A stretch of 64,000 nucleotides of DNA from Candidatus Dormiibacterota bacterium (GTDB taxonomy: Bacteria; Chloroflexota; Dormibacteria; Aeolococcales; Aeolococcaceae), in the NCBI GenBank assembly GCA_003153505.1, contig PLZA01000044.1:215189-279188 (forward strand), written 5' to 3'. Below the pieces are notes generated by a model. The model was not told the origin of the DNA and made no database searches. It saw nothing but the letters and a program-made list of their open reading frames with translations. The number at the start of each line of letters is the position of its first letter. The first letter of the stretch is position 1. Made by a program: the position numbers and the translations under genes. Below, in pieces: positions 18,202 to 26,311 of this stretch.

Positions 18202-19352
18202 TCAGCTACCGAACCATGTATTGAGGTTTGCGGTGCTCCCGAGATTCGTGTACCCATACGCTGAATCGATGCTCGCAAGAATGTTAGTCTCGTCACCAGT
18301 AAGTGTCTGACCGCCTTTGCCCGAAGCGTTGTTGCTGACGATGACTACCGGAACCGATCCACCCTTTATGGACTGGTAGGAGGACTGTGAATCGCCCTCG
18401 TCCATCGTGATAATCACGGTCGCGGGTGCGCTACCGGTGAACCAGCTTGACGTGAAGATCGGGTCGATGTTGTTCTTCAGCCACGTGTCACCCTGTGTGA
18501 CAGCGGCATCCGACCCTGAGCGTCGGTGCAGGGAGCAGAATTGCTACCGTGCATATCGTCGCAGAGGTTGGGAGCCACGAACACGAAGTCAGGAGCGCCT
18601 GAACTTGTGAGCGCAGTCTTGAACGCAGCCGCACCGGGATAGGCGATGTCGTGGGTGGCGCAGCCGTTGTTGAGGGTGTCATCCGTGTAGACGAACGGAT
18701 TGTGGCGACGAACGTACGGATTGGTGGCAACATTCTTAGCACAGGCACTGGGAATGCTCTCGATGTACGCAGTCCACGGAACGCTATGAGCGAGAAGCTG
18801 GCCGCCGATCGAGGTATTCGATAGACCAGTTGTCGGATAGGCGTTAGGAACGCAGGCGTCCACCGTACCGCCCATCGAAACTATGCAAGCCGCTGACGGA
18901 GAGTTTGTGCGAGTGGTCGTGTAAGAAGCACCACACGCTGTAGTTGTGACGCCATCGCAGGTGTCCTGACTGCTAGTTGTCAGTGCGAGGTAGTTGGGCA
19001 GCGATGGGTGATTGAACCCGACAAACCCGTTCGTGGTGGTGTCGTGAACATACATGTTGTTCGCAGCGAGAGAACAGAGGTATGGAGCGAGTTGTGTGGC
19101 CACAGCGCCAGTGTTGGCACCCGCAGTGACGCTCGACGCACAGGTGTTAGTGGCCGAGAAGCCGAGGGTACGCGAGTATCCAGCATTCTCTAGCATGACC
19201 ACCATAACGTGAGGTGTCGTCGCAGTCGTTAGGTGATATTGAGAAAGAACCTCACCGTGCAGCGATGATGAGCTGAGAGTTGCGGTGAAGGCGGTGCTAC
19301 CAGCGGATTCACCCCCTGACAGATTGCCAAGATCGAAGTCAAGATCACTCAC
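18202..19352 (-). pseudogene. Phosphoesterase (acid phosphatase/phospholipase C-like), frameshifted
   Basis: The N-terminal part (19352 to about 18508) reads HVMVVMLENAGYS, SLPNYLALTTSSQDTCDGVT, QLLAHSVPWTAYIESIP and DFVFVAPNLCDDMHG, the signature of the bacterial phosphoesterase family (HVVVIMEN type). Just after AQGR the frame shifts by one base at about 18508. The other frame continues without a stop as DAAVTQGDTWLKNNIDPIF, ATVIITMDEGDSQ and SVPVVIVSNNASGKGG to TGA 18202. One indel restores the family's full C-terminus. No signal peptide precedes the GTG at 19352, and an in-frame TGA lies just upstream, so the export signal may also be lost. Confidence 0.75.
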
Positions 19353-19454
19353 AGCCAGTCACTCCGATGCGCCGGTCTCGGTCGCGAACACTTGTTCGAT
19401 GATATCACACCTCGCGCCAATCCAGTCTCCGTCTGAATCGAGATTGATTGGGGC

Positions 19455-19595
19455 GGTGGCAAGGCACGCCTCGAACTCGGGGGCACGATCCCTGCCGACG
19501 GCGACCTGTGGGACCAGTTCGTCGCCGGGCGCGATGGGTTCGGGTGGGACCAGGCGATGATCGGTCTTGGCGCCCACGTGGCGACCGGTTGCGAC
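19455..19595 (+). pseudogene. Fragment of an SRPBCC (AHSA1-like) protein
   Basis: In one frame the sequence reads GKARLELGGTIPADGDLWDQ and FVAGRDGFGWDQAMIGLGAH, which matches the style of SRPBCC/AHSA1 proteins found next to ArsR regulators. Both ends dissolve into non-family sequence, so it is a remnant. It lies 170 bases before an ArsR-like fragment on the same strand. Confidence 0.5.
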
Positions 19596-19763
19596 GGTCG
19601 ACCGCGCCGAATCGTTGGCGTGGCCGGCGTCCGCCGGGGCCAGGGCTTTCGTCGATCGGAGCAGCGTCGACTGGGCGCGCGCGTCGATCAGGGCGGGGTC
19701 GGATCCCGCTGCTGCTACGGCAGCAGCGTCCCGCACTACGGTCTTCTACACAGGCGACGAGTG

Positions 19764-19905
19764 ATGCCGCGACCTGCGGGCAAGATGCACGCCTTCGACG
19801 TGCTCGGTGATCCGGTGAGGCGGCGGATCCTGGGGTTGCTGGTCGACGGGGAGCACAACTCGGGCGATGCCGTGGCCGTGATCGAATCGGAAGACGGTAG
19901 CGGTT
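19764..19905 (+). pseudogene. N-terminal fragment of an ArsR-type regulator
   Basis: From ATG 19764 the frame reads KMHAFDVLGDPVRRRILGLL and VDGEHNSGDAVAVIESE, the first helices of an ArsR/SmtB winged helix. The family recognition helix and wing do not follow; the frame becomes unrelated after about 19905. With the preceding SRPBCC fragment it looks like the ruin of an ArsR-AHSA1 pair. Confidence 0.55.
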
Positions 19906-20045
19906 TCGGGTTGGGGAGCTCTTCGAAGAGATATTGGCTGCCGCTCCAACTTGGGGTGCCCCGGGAGTTGGTCGCTATTGGACCTGTTCTATGGCTGGAT
20001 CTCCGGAGTACCCTCGGTCCACTCGCCGATGCCGTGGACTGGCTT

Positions 20046-20291
20046 TCAGCGAGAGCTATGGTCGGCATACCGGCGGCTGGCGAGCCGGGCCACCAATGTT
20101 CGGATCAACTCAGGTGCCAGCGCAACGATGAACAGGAAGATGAGCACGAAGTTGACCATGGCGGTGAAGACGAAGACGATGAAGTCGATCAGCCGGATCA
20201 GGAACACGGAGGTGACCGCCACCTGAAATCGCTGAAGAAGGAAAGCGGTAGACGAGGTACGAGCCACCCGATCCAGGCAGCGACTTAGCAA
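20046..20291 (-). CDS. Possible small membrane protein
   Basis: The 81-residue frame encodes one long hydrophobic stretch (RLIDFIVFVFTAMVNFVLIF and LFIVALAPELIR) with Arg residues on both sides. The complementary strand is an unusual Asp/Glu/Lys-rich frame, which supports the minus strand as the coding one. There is no clear ribosome site and the start is uncertain. It is divergent from the toxin gene. Confidence 0.35.
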   Translation of the reverse strand: MLSRCLDRVARTSSTAFLLQRFQVAVTSVFLIRLIDFIVFVFTAMVNFVLIFLFIVALAPELIRTLVARLASRRYADHSSR

Positions 20292-20314
20292 GGCTCAAAG
20301 ACCTTTGCTAGGGT
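20285..20314 (+). promoter_or_regulatory. Candidate promoter of the toxin gene
   Basis: TTAGCA (20285-20290) and TAGGGT (20309-20314) are 18 bases apart. The ATG at 20321 is 7 bases after the -10, which would make the transcript leaderless or nearly so. The -35 is weak. Confidence 0.4.
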
Positions 20315-20320
20315 GAGGAC

Positions 20321-20830
20321 ATGGTCGCGAAGGGACAGGCCGCGTGGAAGCTCCGCTTCTACAAGGACTTGGAGACGGGTGCAGTCCCGATGCGCCAGTG
20401 GCTGGATGCCTTGCTCGATGAAGACGAGGCAAAGGCAGTGGCCGTCACTGAAGCCTTGAAACGGGTGCTCGCCGTCCACGGCACCAACGTGTGTGAATCG
20501 GAATGGGGGAAGAACCTGGGCGACGGCCTGTATGAGTTTCGGATTCGACATCCAGCTCCGACCATCGCCAACATGTTTGCCCTTCCCAGCGACGCGGCAG
20601 CAGGGTCCGATACGAGCGAAAAGAAAGCTCCGAAGGTACCGGCGGCTATCATCTTGCGGATTTTCTTCACGACCTACGGCGAGCGGGTGATCCTGCTCTG
20701 TTCAGGGTTTGACAAGGCTCGCGACCCTCACAAGGGGCGGCAGCAGCGCGAGATCACGGCAGCGCGCCGCATGGTGACCAAGGCGCACGCTGGTCTTCGG
20801 GCGCGCCTGGCTGAGCAGAAGCGCCGGTAG
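20321..20830 (+). CDS. HigB/RelE-type toxin
   Basis: The 169-residue protein has the phage-derived Gp49-like/HigB pattern: WKLRFYKDLETGAVPMRQWL at the start, LGDGLYEFRI in the middle, then ILRIFFTTYGERVILLCSGF and a basic helix HKGRQQREITAARRMV. Such toxins are ribosome-dependent mRNA endonucleases. It has an unusual insertion of about 25 residues between ELR-like and RIFF strands (SDAAAGSDTSEKKAPKVP). The gene is followed by an XRE antitoxin in toxin-first order, as in HigBA. Its TAG stop (20828-20830) shares one base with a GTG that could start a longer antitoxin frame. Confidence 0.8.
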   Translation: MVAKGQAAWKLRFYKDLETGAVPMRQWLDALLDEDEAKAVAVTEALKRVLAVHGTNVCESEWGKNLGDGLYEFRIRHPAPTIANMFALPSDAAAGSDTSEKKAPKVPAAIILRIFFTTYGERVILLCSGFDKARDPHKGRQQREITAARRMVTKAHAGLRARLAEQKRR

Positions 20831-20857
20831 TGGGTCAGTTTCGAAGCGCCACGCCAC

Positions 20858-20886
20858 TTGACACCAATATGCGCACCAGGCATAAT
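20858..20886 (+). promoter_or_regulatory. Consensus promoter inside the TA operon, upstream of the antitoxin
   Basis: TTGACA (20858-20863), a 17-base spacer and CATAAT (20881-20886) make a near-consensus sigma-70 promoter. The A of the antitoxin ATG (20893) is 7 bases after the -10, which predicts a leaderless antitoxin mRNA. Confidence 0.6.
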
Positions 20887-20892
20887 GCCGAT

Positions 20893-21255
20893 ATGAACGC
20901 CGTAACCGTGGAACCCGAGACTGAAATGGCCCTAGGCGAGAGCTTCGACGACTACCTTGAGGACTTCGAGGCCAAGCTCTCTCCACAGGGCAAGGTTCTC
21001 CAAGCTCTGCTCGCTGCCCAGTACGACCTCGCTAGTCAGGCGTTATCACTGCGAAAAGCTGGCAAGCTGACCCAGTCCCAACTGGCTGAACGCGCCGGAG
21101 TGAACCAGAGTGATATCAGCCGGCTGGAACGGGGCAATGCCAATTTGACGCTGGCCTCACTCAACCGAATCAGCCGCGTCCTGGGCATGCGGGTTGGCTT
21201 CGTGCCACTCGCCCGTGCGTCCCGCCTCACGAGCGCGAGGGCCGCGTCTAGCTAA
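20893..21255 (+). CDS. XRE-family antitoxin (HigA-like)
   Basis: From ATG 20893 the product is 120 residues. An acidic N-terminus (MNAVTVEPETEMALGESFDD), then a helical linker, then an XRE helix-turn-helix (LTQSQLAERAGVNQSDISRL, EARGN-like turn, LASLNRISRVLGMRVGFVPL). The antitoxin would neutralise the toxin and repress the operon. An extended frame from GTG 20830 adds 21 unlikely residues, and the dedicated promoter fits the shorter form. The gene ends 4 bases before a tRNA-Pro 3' half, so it sits at the end of an integrated element. Confidence 0.85.
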   Translation: MNAVTVEPETEMALGESFDDYLEDFEAKLSPQGKVLQALLAAQYDLASQALSLRKAGKLTQSQLAERAGVNQSDISRLERGNANLTLASLNRISRVLGMRVGFVPLARASRLTSARAASS

Positions 21256-21259
21256 CCGC

Positions 21260-21298
21260 GGGGACCAGGGGTCGCAGGTTCGCGTCCTGTCTCCCCGA
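21260..21298 (+). other. 3' half of tRNA-Pro(GGG), probable attachment site (left copy)
   Basis: The stretch GGGGACCAGGGGTCGCAGG followed by TTCGCGTCCTGTCTCCCCGA has a T-arm (GCAGG-TTCGCGT-CCTGT) and acceptor strand CTCCCCG plus A, but no 5' half. The same 39 bases with one difference (C to A in the T-loop) occur at 54338-54376 in the same orientation. The T-loop change here (TTCGCG) also shows it is not a working tRNA. Confidence 0.75.
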
Positions 21299-22194
21299 CA
21301 GGCGCGCAATTTGAGTTCGCGGCGAGCGGTTGTGCCGTGCGCGTTGGGCACCTGTCGGTGGGCCGGATCCAGCTGCTCGTAGCAAGAGATTGTGGCCGTC
21401 AAACGCATACATAGCGCTTACAGTTTTGACCCCACTATTCAGGTGTGACTTCCTCGCAGAAGTCGGGCAGGTACTTGACACTGCGACCCCGAGGTGACTC
21501 GGCTGGCACGCGTGGCGCGTCCACAGCGCCGGCGCTACGCTCGCCCAGCGGGTGTCCGGTGTGCGTCCCTCGGCCCTCGGCTGGGTTTGCGCAGGCGCGG
21601 GCGGATCTACCGCCTGCGCCGCCTGCGAGCTGCGCTCCGCGGCGCCCGCTGAGCCGTCGCACGACTAGCTCAGAATGGAGGAGCTATGAACGACACACAG
21701 TTGGTGAAGATGCTGGGTCCGTCGAAGCGCCGGGACCCGCGGGCAATCGCGGCGGACGTGGGTGTCGGGGACGCCACCCGAAGCCCGGTAGAGCGCGTCC
21801 GCACATAGATCGCACGCTCCCAAGACGCTTGCTGACGCCAGTGTGGGAGCGACCACCTCGATGACGTGGGGGATGGCGGGGAGCGTGGCCAACCGGGTGG
21901 TGGGATGCTCGCCGAGATGATGGAGGAGGGTACCGCGACTTGGCCATGATGGTCGCCCAATCGAGCGGGAGCTCAGGAGTTGCGTCAGTTGATTGGCTGC
22001 CGCGTACGAGCGCGGTGCCGACCTCGCCTACGAAGGTACCGGCAAGCTCGAGGGGTGCCTCCGAGTCTGTTTCGAGCATTCACGGATGTCAAACTGGTGC
22101 AACGCCCCTTGGTGGCTCCCCGTGACACGGTGAACCGCCTGAGTCTGGTGCAGCCCTCCACCCGAACGAAGGTCGCCACGCGGATCATTGGCCC
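21299..22194. other. Gene-poor stretch
   Basis: No long gene is convincing. The only candidate is the 40-codon frame at 21686 described separately. The frames at 21445-21864 are shadow-like, Arg/Pro-rich sequence on both strands. Confidence 0.4.
21686..21808 (+). CDS. Possible 40-residue small protein
   Basis: ATG 21686 follows GGAGGAG (21678-21684) by only one base after the last G, or 5 bases after the GGAGG core shifted upstream. It opens a 40-codon frame (MNDTQLVKMLGPSKRRDPRA...) that ends at TAG 21806-21808. The strong site and balanced composition are the only support. Confidence 0.25.
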   Translation: MNDTQLVKMLGPSKRRDPRAIAADVGVGDATRSPVERVRT

Positions 22195-23337
22195 ATGACG
22201 TGGACGTCGAAACGCACCACCTGGACGTTCTTCCTCATCGTCGTCTTGGCGCCACTGGTGGCCTTCGGTCTTCTGACGCTCCTCCACCACACCCCGACGC
22301 CACCGGCGCCGACGCCGACGCCGACGCCGGGGAGTCCGCTCTTGCAAGGCGAGGCGTGCGGCCTGGGTTCGACCTCATCCGCGACCGCGACCTCGGAGCC
22401 CGTACCAACCCTGGGGCCAGAGCTGCCGACACCGCGTGAGGGAGGAGCCATGGGCTACGATGGTGTTGCCAACGATATCGTCATGCTCGGCGGCCAGACC
22501 TTCCCCGCGAACGGCGGCGCCGGCGCCAGCCGGACCCTCAACGACTCATGGACGTTGGATTCGCTGGGATGGCACCAGGACCATCTCGTCCCGAACCCCA
22601 CACCCGGCGCAATCGCCCAAGACCCGCGCACTGGGCACCTCATCATGGTTGGCAGCCCCTTGCCAAGCGAAGAGGCTCAGCAGACCTGGAGCTGGGATGG
22701 CAACGGCTGGAGGCGCCTGGCCGACCTCCCAGCGCCGCCAACCGTTGTAATGGGACTCGCGCCGCTTGCGGATCAACTGTTCCTGGTCACTCAGAATTCC
22801 CAGGTCACAGGCACGCAGACGTGGGCGTGGACGGGCTCCGTTTGGGTGCTTCGCCATCCCGCCAGCAACCTTCCTCTGGGGGCAGTTGGACCGGTGATCT
22901 CTGCCGATCCGCTCCGCCACCGCGTTATCGCGGTTCTCACCGCCCTCCCAACAGCGGGCGGCGCGACCCAGACGTGGGCATGGAATGGATCGATATGGCG
23001 GCTCGTGTCCTCGACCTTCAAGCTCGGCCTCGACCCCACATCGGCCAATATGGCGCCGGACCCCCAGACCGGAGCTGTCCTCTTGTACATGCACCCGGTC
23101 GGCTCGATGGCCTGCACCTGGACACTCAATGGAGCTGTCTGGCGCGAGGTGAGTTCCAGTTCACCGGGTGTGGACACGGATTTCGGCGGCGCTTTGCTGC
23201 TGAGCGACACGCATATCGGACGGGTGATCCTCATCGGCGGCGCGCCCGGACCCAATCCACTGAACATGTTGTGGGTGCTGAGTGGCTCCGTGTGGACGGC
23301 CGAGCCAGCTTCCGTCCTCGGCGCAGCACTTGGGTGA
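22195..23337 (+). CDS. Membrane-anchored beta-propeller-like protein
   Basis: The 380-residue protein has an N-terminal signal anchor (WTFFLIVVLAPLVAFGLLTL, about residues 9-28) and a Pro/Thr-rich stalk encoded by a short tandem repeat (PTPPAPTPTPTPG). At least four kelch-like units follow, each with a TWxWxGxxW signature (QTWSWDGNGW, QTWAWTGSVW, QTWAWNGSIW, CTWTLNGAVW) and an intervening DPxxGxxxLxxG strand. The likely topology is a single helix with an extracellular propeller. The ligand is unknown. It stands alone. Confidence 0.7.
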   Translation: MTWTSKRTTWTFFLIVVLAPLVAFGLLTLLHHTPTPPAPTPTPTPGSPLLQGEACGLGSTSSATATSEPVPTLGPELPTPREGGAMGYDGVANDIVMLGGQTFPANGGAGASRTLNDSWTLDSLGWHQDHLVPNPTPGAIAQDPRTGHLIMVGSPLPSEEAQQTWSWDGNGWRRLADLPAPPTVVMGLAPLADQLFLVTQNSQVTGTQTWAWTGSVWVLRHPASNLPLGAVGPVISADPLRHRVIAVLTALPTAGGATQTWAWNGSIWRLVSSTFKLGLDPTSANMAPDPQTGAVLLYMHPVGSMACTWTLNGAVWREVSSSSPGVDTDFGGALLLSDTHIGRVILIGGAPGPNPLNMLWVLSGSVWTAEPASVLGAALG

Positions 23338-23399
23338 CGCGCGCGAAGGCGCCGTTTGACGCTGATCGTCATGGACGACCTGCAGTCCCGAACTTCCGG

Positions 23400-23830
23400 C
23401 CACGTCCGATCACCACGGACGCCCAGGCCGACCACAAGTACAGCCCTGCCAAGTGCCTCGGTTCGCATGCCAAGCGCATCAGCGGGACCCCCGGAGTTTG
23501 GCCGAGATGGGCACGTCACACGTCGAGCGTCAGAACCTCACAATGCACATAAGGATCGACGCTTCACTCGGCTCACCAACGCGTTCTCCCGCAAGCTGGA
23601 AACCTCGCTGCCGCCGTCCCCTTGCACTTCAGGTACTACAACTTCGCGCGGCTCGACATGAGCCTCGCGACCCCCTATCCGCGCACCCCCGCGATGGCGC
23701 CTCGCGTGAGCGATCACGTCTGGAAGATCGAGGAGACCTACGCGTTGATCGACCTCGACAGGCGCGAAGGCATCGGCCCTTGCTCGGAGAAATTGGCCAT
23801 GTTGGGCCCTGCACATCCAACCAACGCCGA
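23400..23830 (+). pseudogene. Remnant of an IS1-type transposase (C-terminal part)
   Basis: Three frames together give the end of an IS1-like transposase: HKYSPAKCLGSHAKRISGTP, then GTSHVERQNLTMHI, then RRFTRLTNAFSRKLE, then HFRYYNFARL...TPAMAPRVSDHVWKIEE. The pieces are in order but need at least two frameshifts (near 23550 and 23620). The N-terminal part and IS ends are not found, so this is a relic. Confidence 0.65.
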
Positions 23831-24366
23831 GCGGCTCTGAGCTTGGCTGGGATTGTCCGGTTCTTTTCGAGGTCGACGGCCACCGCCTGCAGCCGCTTGG
23901 CTCGTGGCGTGCTGCGCATTCGTTCGCCGGTCATCAGGTTGGGCTGCTCGATCACATGATCGATGCGGAGTTCGAGAACGACGCGGAGCCACACTGAGCG
24001 TGCATTTGGAAACTGCTCCAGATGTGCTTTGGATGCAGAGTGCGCCGCACCACACCGTAGCGCATCAGGTAGAGGCCATTTGTGGGAAGCCCGAGTCAGC
24101 CTGACAACTGACACGGACGTTCAGCCGACGCAGCGTGCGGAGAGGCCCATCTTTTCGCTAAGTCCCCTTCTGTCGCCGCGCAACAGGGTTACATATGGAG
24201 GATTAGCCAAAGCGGTATTGATCGTCCTGCACGCTGGTGGCGCATGGGCAATGTCTACACACATCCCTAAACAAGTCGTTAGGACCTAACACGTCGATCG
24301 CGGCGCGTGCGCCTGACCATATTGACCGCGGCTCGCCAGACACTGTCGGGTTCGTAAATCTGCTTA
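23831..24366. other. No gene recognised
   Basis: No supported coding frame was found on either strand between the IS1-type relic and the promoter of the thiol operon. Confidence 0.4.
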
Positions 24367-24395
24367 TTGACAGCCTCTTCCGCTGCCGCTATGCT
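24367..24395 (+). promoter_or_regulatory. Consensus promoter upstream of the thiol-protein operon
   Basis: TTGACA (24367-24372), a 17-base spacer and TATGCT (24390-24395) form a near-consensus promoter pointing to the MauE-like gene at 24608. This implies a 5' leader of about 205 bases with no obvious riboswitch fold that I can recognise. Confidence 0.55.
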
Positions 24396-24607
24396 CACCC
24401 GCGTCAGGTGGTTTCCAGGGGCGTGGACCGAGCTGATACTGATGGCTCGGCCAGAGCACCCGGAGGATGCGAGGGTTAGCCGACGGTGGCGCAAGGGGTT
24501 GCCTATCCATGGACGACTCGGATCATCAGCCGGCCAAGACTGGTCAGTGATGTCGGACCAGCGCAGCCGAGCCAAGGGACTGTAGAGCCGACTCACATGA
24601 GCGCGAA

Positions 24608-25159
24608 ATGTTTGTCCCCATAACCGCGGCGCCCGATATCCTCGCAGCCGACACGCTGATCTTCGCCTCGGTCGGAAAGTTCACTTCGCCATCAGCCTTG
24701 GGTCGTGCTCTCGCCGATGTACTTGCGCTCAACAACCCGGTGCGTGCCGGCTGGATACGTGCTGTCGCGGCGGTCGAAGCCCTGGCGGCTGCAACGCTTC
24801 TCGCCTCGTCGGTCCTGGCTGTCCCCATTGGCTACATGCTTCTTGCGGCCTGTGGAGCTATTTTCGTGGCCTTTGGAGTCCTGGGTCGGCTGCGCGCGAC
24901 CACTGCGCCCTGCGGATGCTTCGGCGCGCAAGGTCGAGAGCCTCTCGGACTCAGCAACATTGCGATCGGCTCCGCGTTTCTGGTGGTCTCCTTGCTCGGT
25001 ACGTTCCGATTCCTGACGCCTGCGACCGCTGGCTCGGCCGCGACGGATCTGCCAACGATCCTATTGATGGCCGCGGCGGGTCTCGTGGCCCTCACGCTGC
25101 TATCCAACCGAGCGTTGATCCGTAGGCTGTCAGTCCGTTTGGGAGATGCACCTAAATGA
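24608..25159 (+). CDS. MauE/DoxX-like membrane protein
   Basis: The 183-residue protein has four to five hydrophobic helices. It has the layout of the MauE family: a first helix with SVGKFTSPS, a long central helix pair (LAVPIGYMLLAACGAIFVAF) and a PCGCFG motif (C102, C104) that is the redox-linked Cys pair of MauE-type proteins. A last helix follows (LPTILLMAAAGLVALTLL). MauE supports disulfide formation in the methylamine dehydrogenase light chain. Here the stop overlaps the next gene (ATGA at 25156-25159). Direct relation to methylamine use is not implied. Confidence 0.75.
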   Translation: MFVPITAAPDILAADTLIFASVGKFTSPSALGRALADVLALNNPVRAGWIRAVAAVEALAAATLLASSVLAVPIGYMLLAACGAIFVAFGVLGRLRATTAPCGCFGAQGREPLGLSNIAIGSAFLVVSLLGTFRFLTPATAGSAATDLPTILLMAAAGLVALTLLSNRALIRRLSVRLGDAPK

Positions 25160-25770
25160 TAATCGCACTGGTGGTGACCCTCTGTCTGCTATCTGTTGGG
25201 GTCGTGCTTCTCTTCGCCATGATGGCCGAGCTGTGGTCCCGCCTCGCACCTCTCGCGCCCCTGAGCGGCGTGGTGACCGCCATCAGACCCCTCGACGAAG
25301 CGCGCATAGGCGCCAGTGACATCGATTGGCCGATCGAGCTTTCTCAAGTGCCTTTGCTCGCGGACGCTACCTTGGTCGTGTTCAGCACTTCGTGTGCGAC
25401 TTGCCGCGAAATCGCCGGTCAACTTTCATCCCGCGGGAGCGGCGGATCGCGCCTGCTGGACAGTCTATTCATTGTCGTTTCATGCCCGCAGGAAGAGATA
25501 GGCGAGGACTTCATTCAACGCTATTCGCTGAGAGACGCGCCACACATTGTGGACAGCCGCGGGGAGTGGACCAGAACGCAGCTCGGTGTGCAGACCAGTC
25601 CAAGTGCTCTGGTGTTTCGGAATGGGCGACTCGAGAAGGCCTTCACGTTCGGAAGCGCGGAGGCTTTGCCACTCAACCAAAGCGGAGGCGAGCGCGAAGC
25701 GGCCAACGACAGCCACGCGATGGCCCTCGCGTCAGGGCGCAATGGAGCGCGGGCGAAGGAGGCCGGATGA
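25156..25770 (+). CDS. MauD-like membrane-anchored thioredoxin-fold protein
   Basis: An N-terminal helix (MIIALVVTLCLLSVGVVLLF) anchors a periplasmic-side thioredoxin fold. The active site is SCATC (C80, C83, i.e. CxxC), and TSPSALVF supplies the cis-Pro strand. The length (204 aa) fits MauD, which oxidises or isomerises disulfides in MauA. The ATG shares ATGA with the MauE-like gene and its own TGA overlaps the start of the Cys-rich gene, so the three are translationally coupled. The last 30 residues (after SGGEREAAND) are a charged tail not needed for the fold. Confidence 0.75.
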   Translation: MIIALVVTLCLLSVGVVLLFAMMAELWSRLAPLAPLSGVVTAIRPLDEARIGASDIDWPIELSQVPLLADATLVVFSTSCATCREIAGQLSSRGSGGSRLLDSLFIVVSCPQEEIGEDFIQRYSLRDAPHIVDSRGEWTRTQLGVQTSPSALVFRNGRLEKAFTFGSAEALPLNQSGGEREAANDSHAMALASGRNGARAKEAG

Positions 25771-26144
25771 GCAGCGGAGAACGACCGATGATCGAATTGC
25801 GGCGGCATGAGCCACTAGAGGCCCCGGCGCCCCTCAAGGACCCGGGACGCGGGATGAAACGACGCACGTTCCTTCTTCGCATGGGCGCTGCGGGCCTGGG
25901 TGTGAGCGCCGCATTGTTTGGCAAAGAAACCCTCGCGAGTGCTAGCAACATCTTCTGCTGCGACTTGGCATATCCGAACAACCTCAATTCAGACTGCTTC
26001 GCTGACGGTCCTACGACGACTGGAAAGTACAACTACGTCTGGTACTGCAGCTACTATGGCAAAACATGCGCATGTTGCGAGGACTATCCAGACCACCTAT
26101 CCGATTACCAGTGCAACCCGTGTGTCAAAGGACGGGACTGCTAA
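25767..26144 (+). CDS. Tat-type exported cysteine-rich small protein
   Basis: The 125-residue product has a twin-arginine-like export signal (KRRTFLLRMGAAGLGVSAAL, residues 31-50). A compact mature part carries ten cysteines (64, 65, 77, 94, 101, 103, 104, 116, 119, 125). ATG 25767 is coupled to the MauD-like gene; M30 at 25854 could be the real start of the signal. The neighbours point to the MauD/MauE pair forming its disulfides, as for MauA. Only one Trp (W92) is present, so it cannot carry a tryptophan tryptophylquinone like MauA. The function is unknown. Confidence 0.7.
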   Translation: MSSGERPMIELRRHEPLEAPAPLKDPGRGMKRRTFLLRMGAAGLGVSAALFGKETLASASNIFCCDLAYPNNLNSDCFADGPTTTGKYNYVWYCSYYGKTCACCEDYPDHLSDYQCNPCVKGRDC

Positions 26145-26236
26145 TTGGCCAGATGTTGTTGCACCCGACGCGGTGGACTTCCCCTCTCGCCCGACGAGAA
26201 CAGGCCCGCATCAGTGGTACTTTGGAGGGCGCATGA

Positions 26237-26308
26237 GTGATCGTTGCGTTCGGGGCATGGGCAGCTATCGGGGTACTCGCCAGCGTGGTCCAATCATGGA
26301 GTCCTTGA
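26237..26308 (+). CDS. 23-residue membrane peptide, in frame with the next gene
   Basis: GTG 26237 is 7 bases after GGAGGG (26224-26229) and encodes VIVAFGAWAAIGVLASVVQSWSP, a single membrane helix, before TGA 26306-26308. The following membrane gene starts 3 bases later in the same frame, so the two could be halves of one gene split by a stop codon, or a peptide with re-initiation. Confidence 0.4.
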   Translation: MIVAFGAWAAIGVLASVVQSWSP

Positions 26309-26311
26309 GGG

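Noticed and set aside
19557..20288. Single 243-residue protein
   Set aside because: The frame joins unrelated pieces: SRPBCC fragment, ArsR fragment and a low-complexity acidic tail antisense to a membrane-like frame.
25767..26144. MauA, methylamine dehydrogenase light chain
   Set aside because: Neighbours fit, but only one Trp is present, so the tryptophan tryptophylquinone cofactor cannot form; called only a Cys-rich exported protein.
26306..26308. TGA as selenocysteine codon
   Set aside because: No SECIS-like hairpin is visible just downstream and no selenoprotein family is recognised; a simple stop is more likely.
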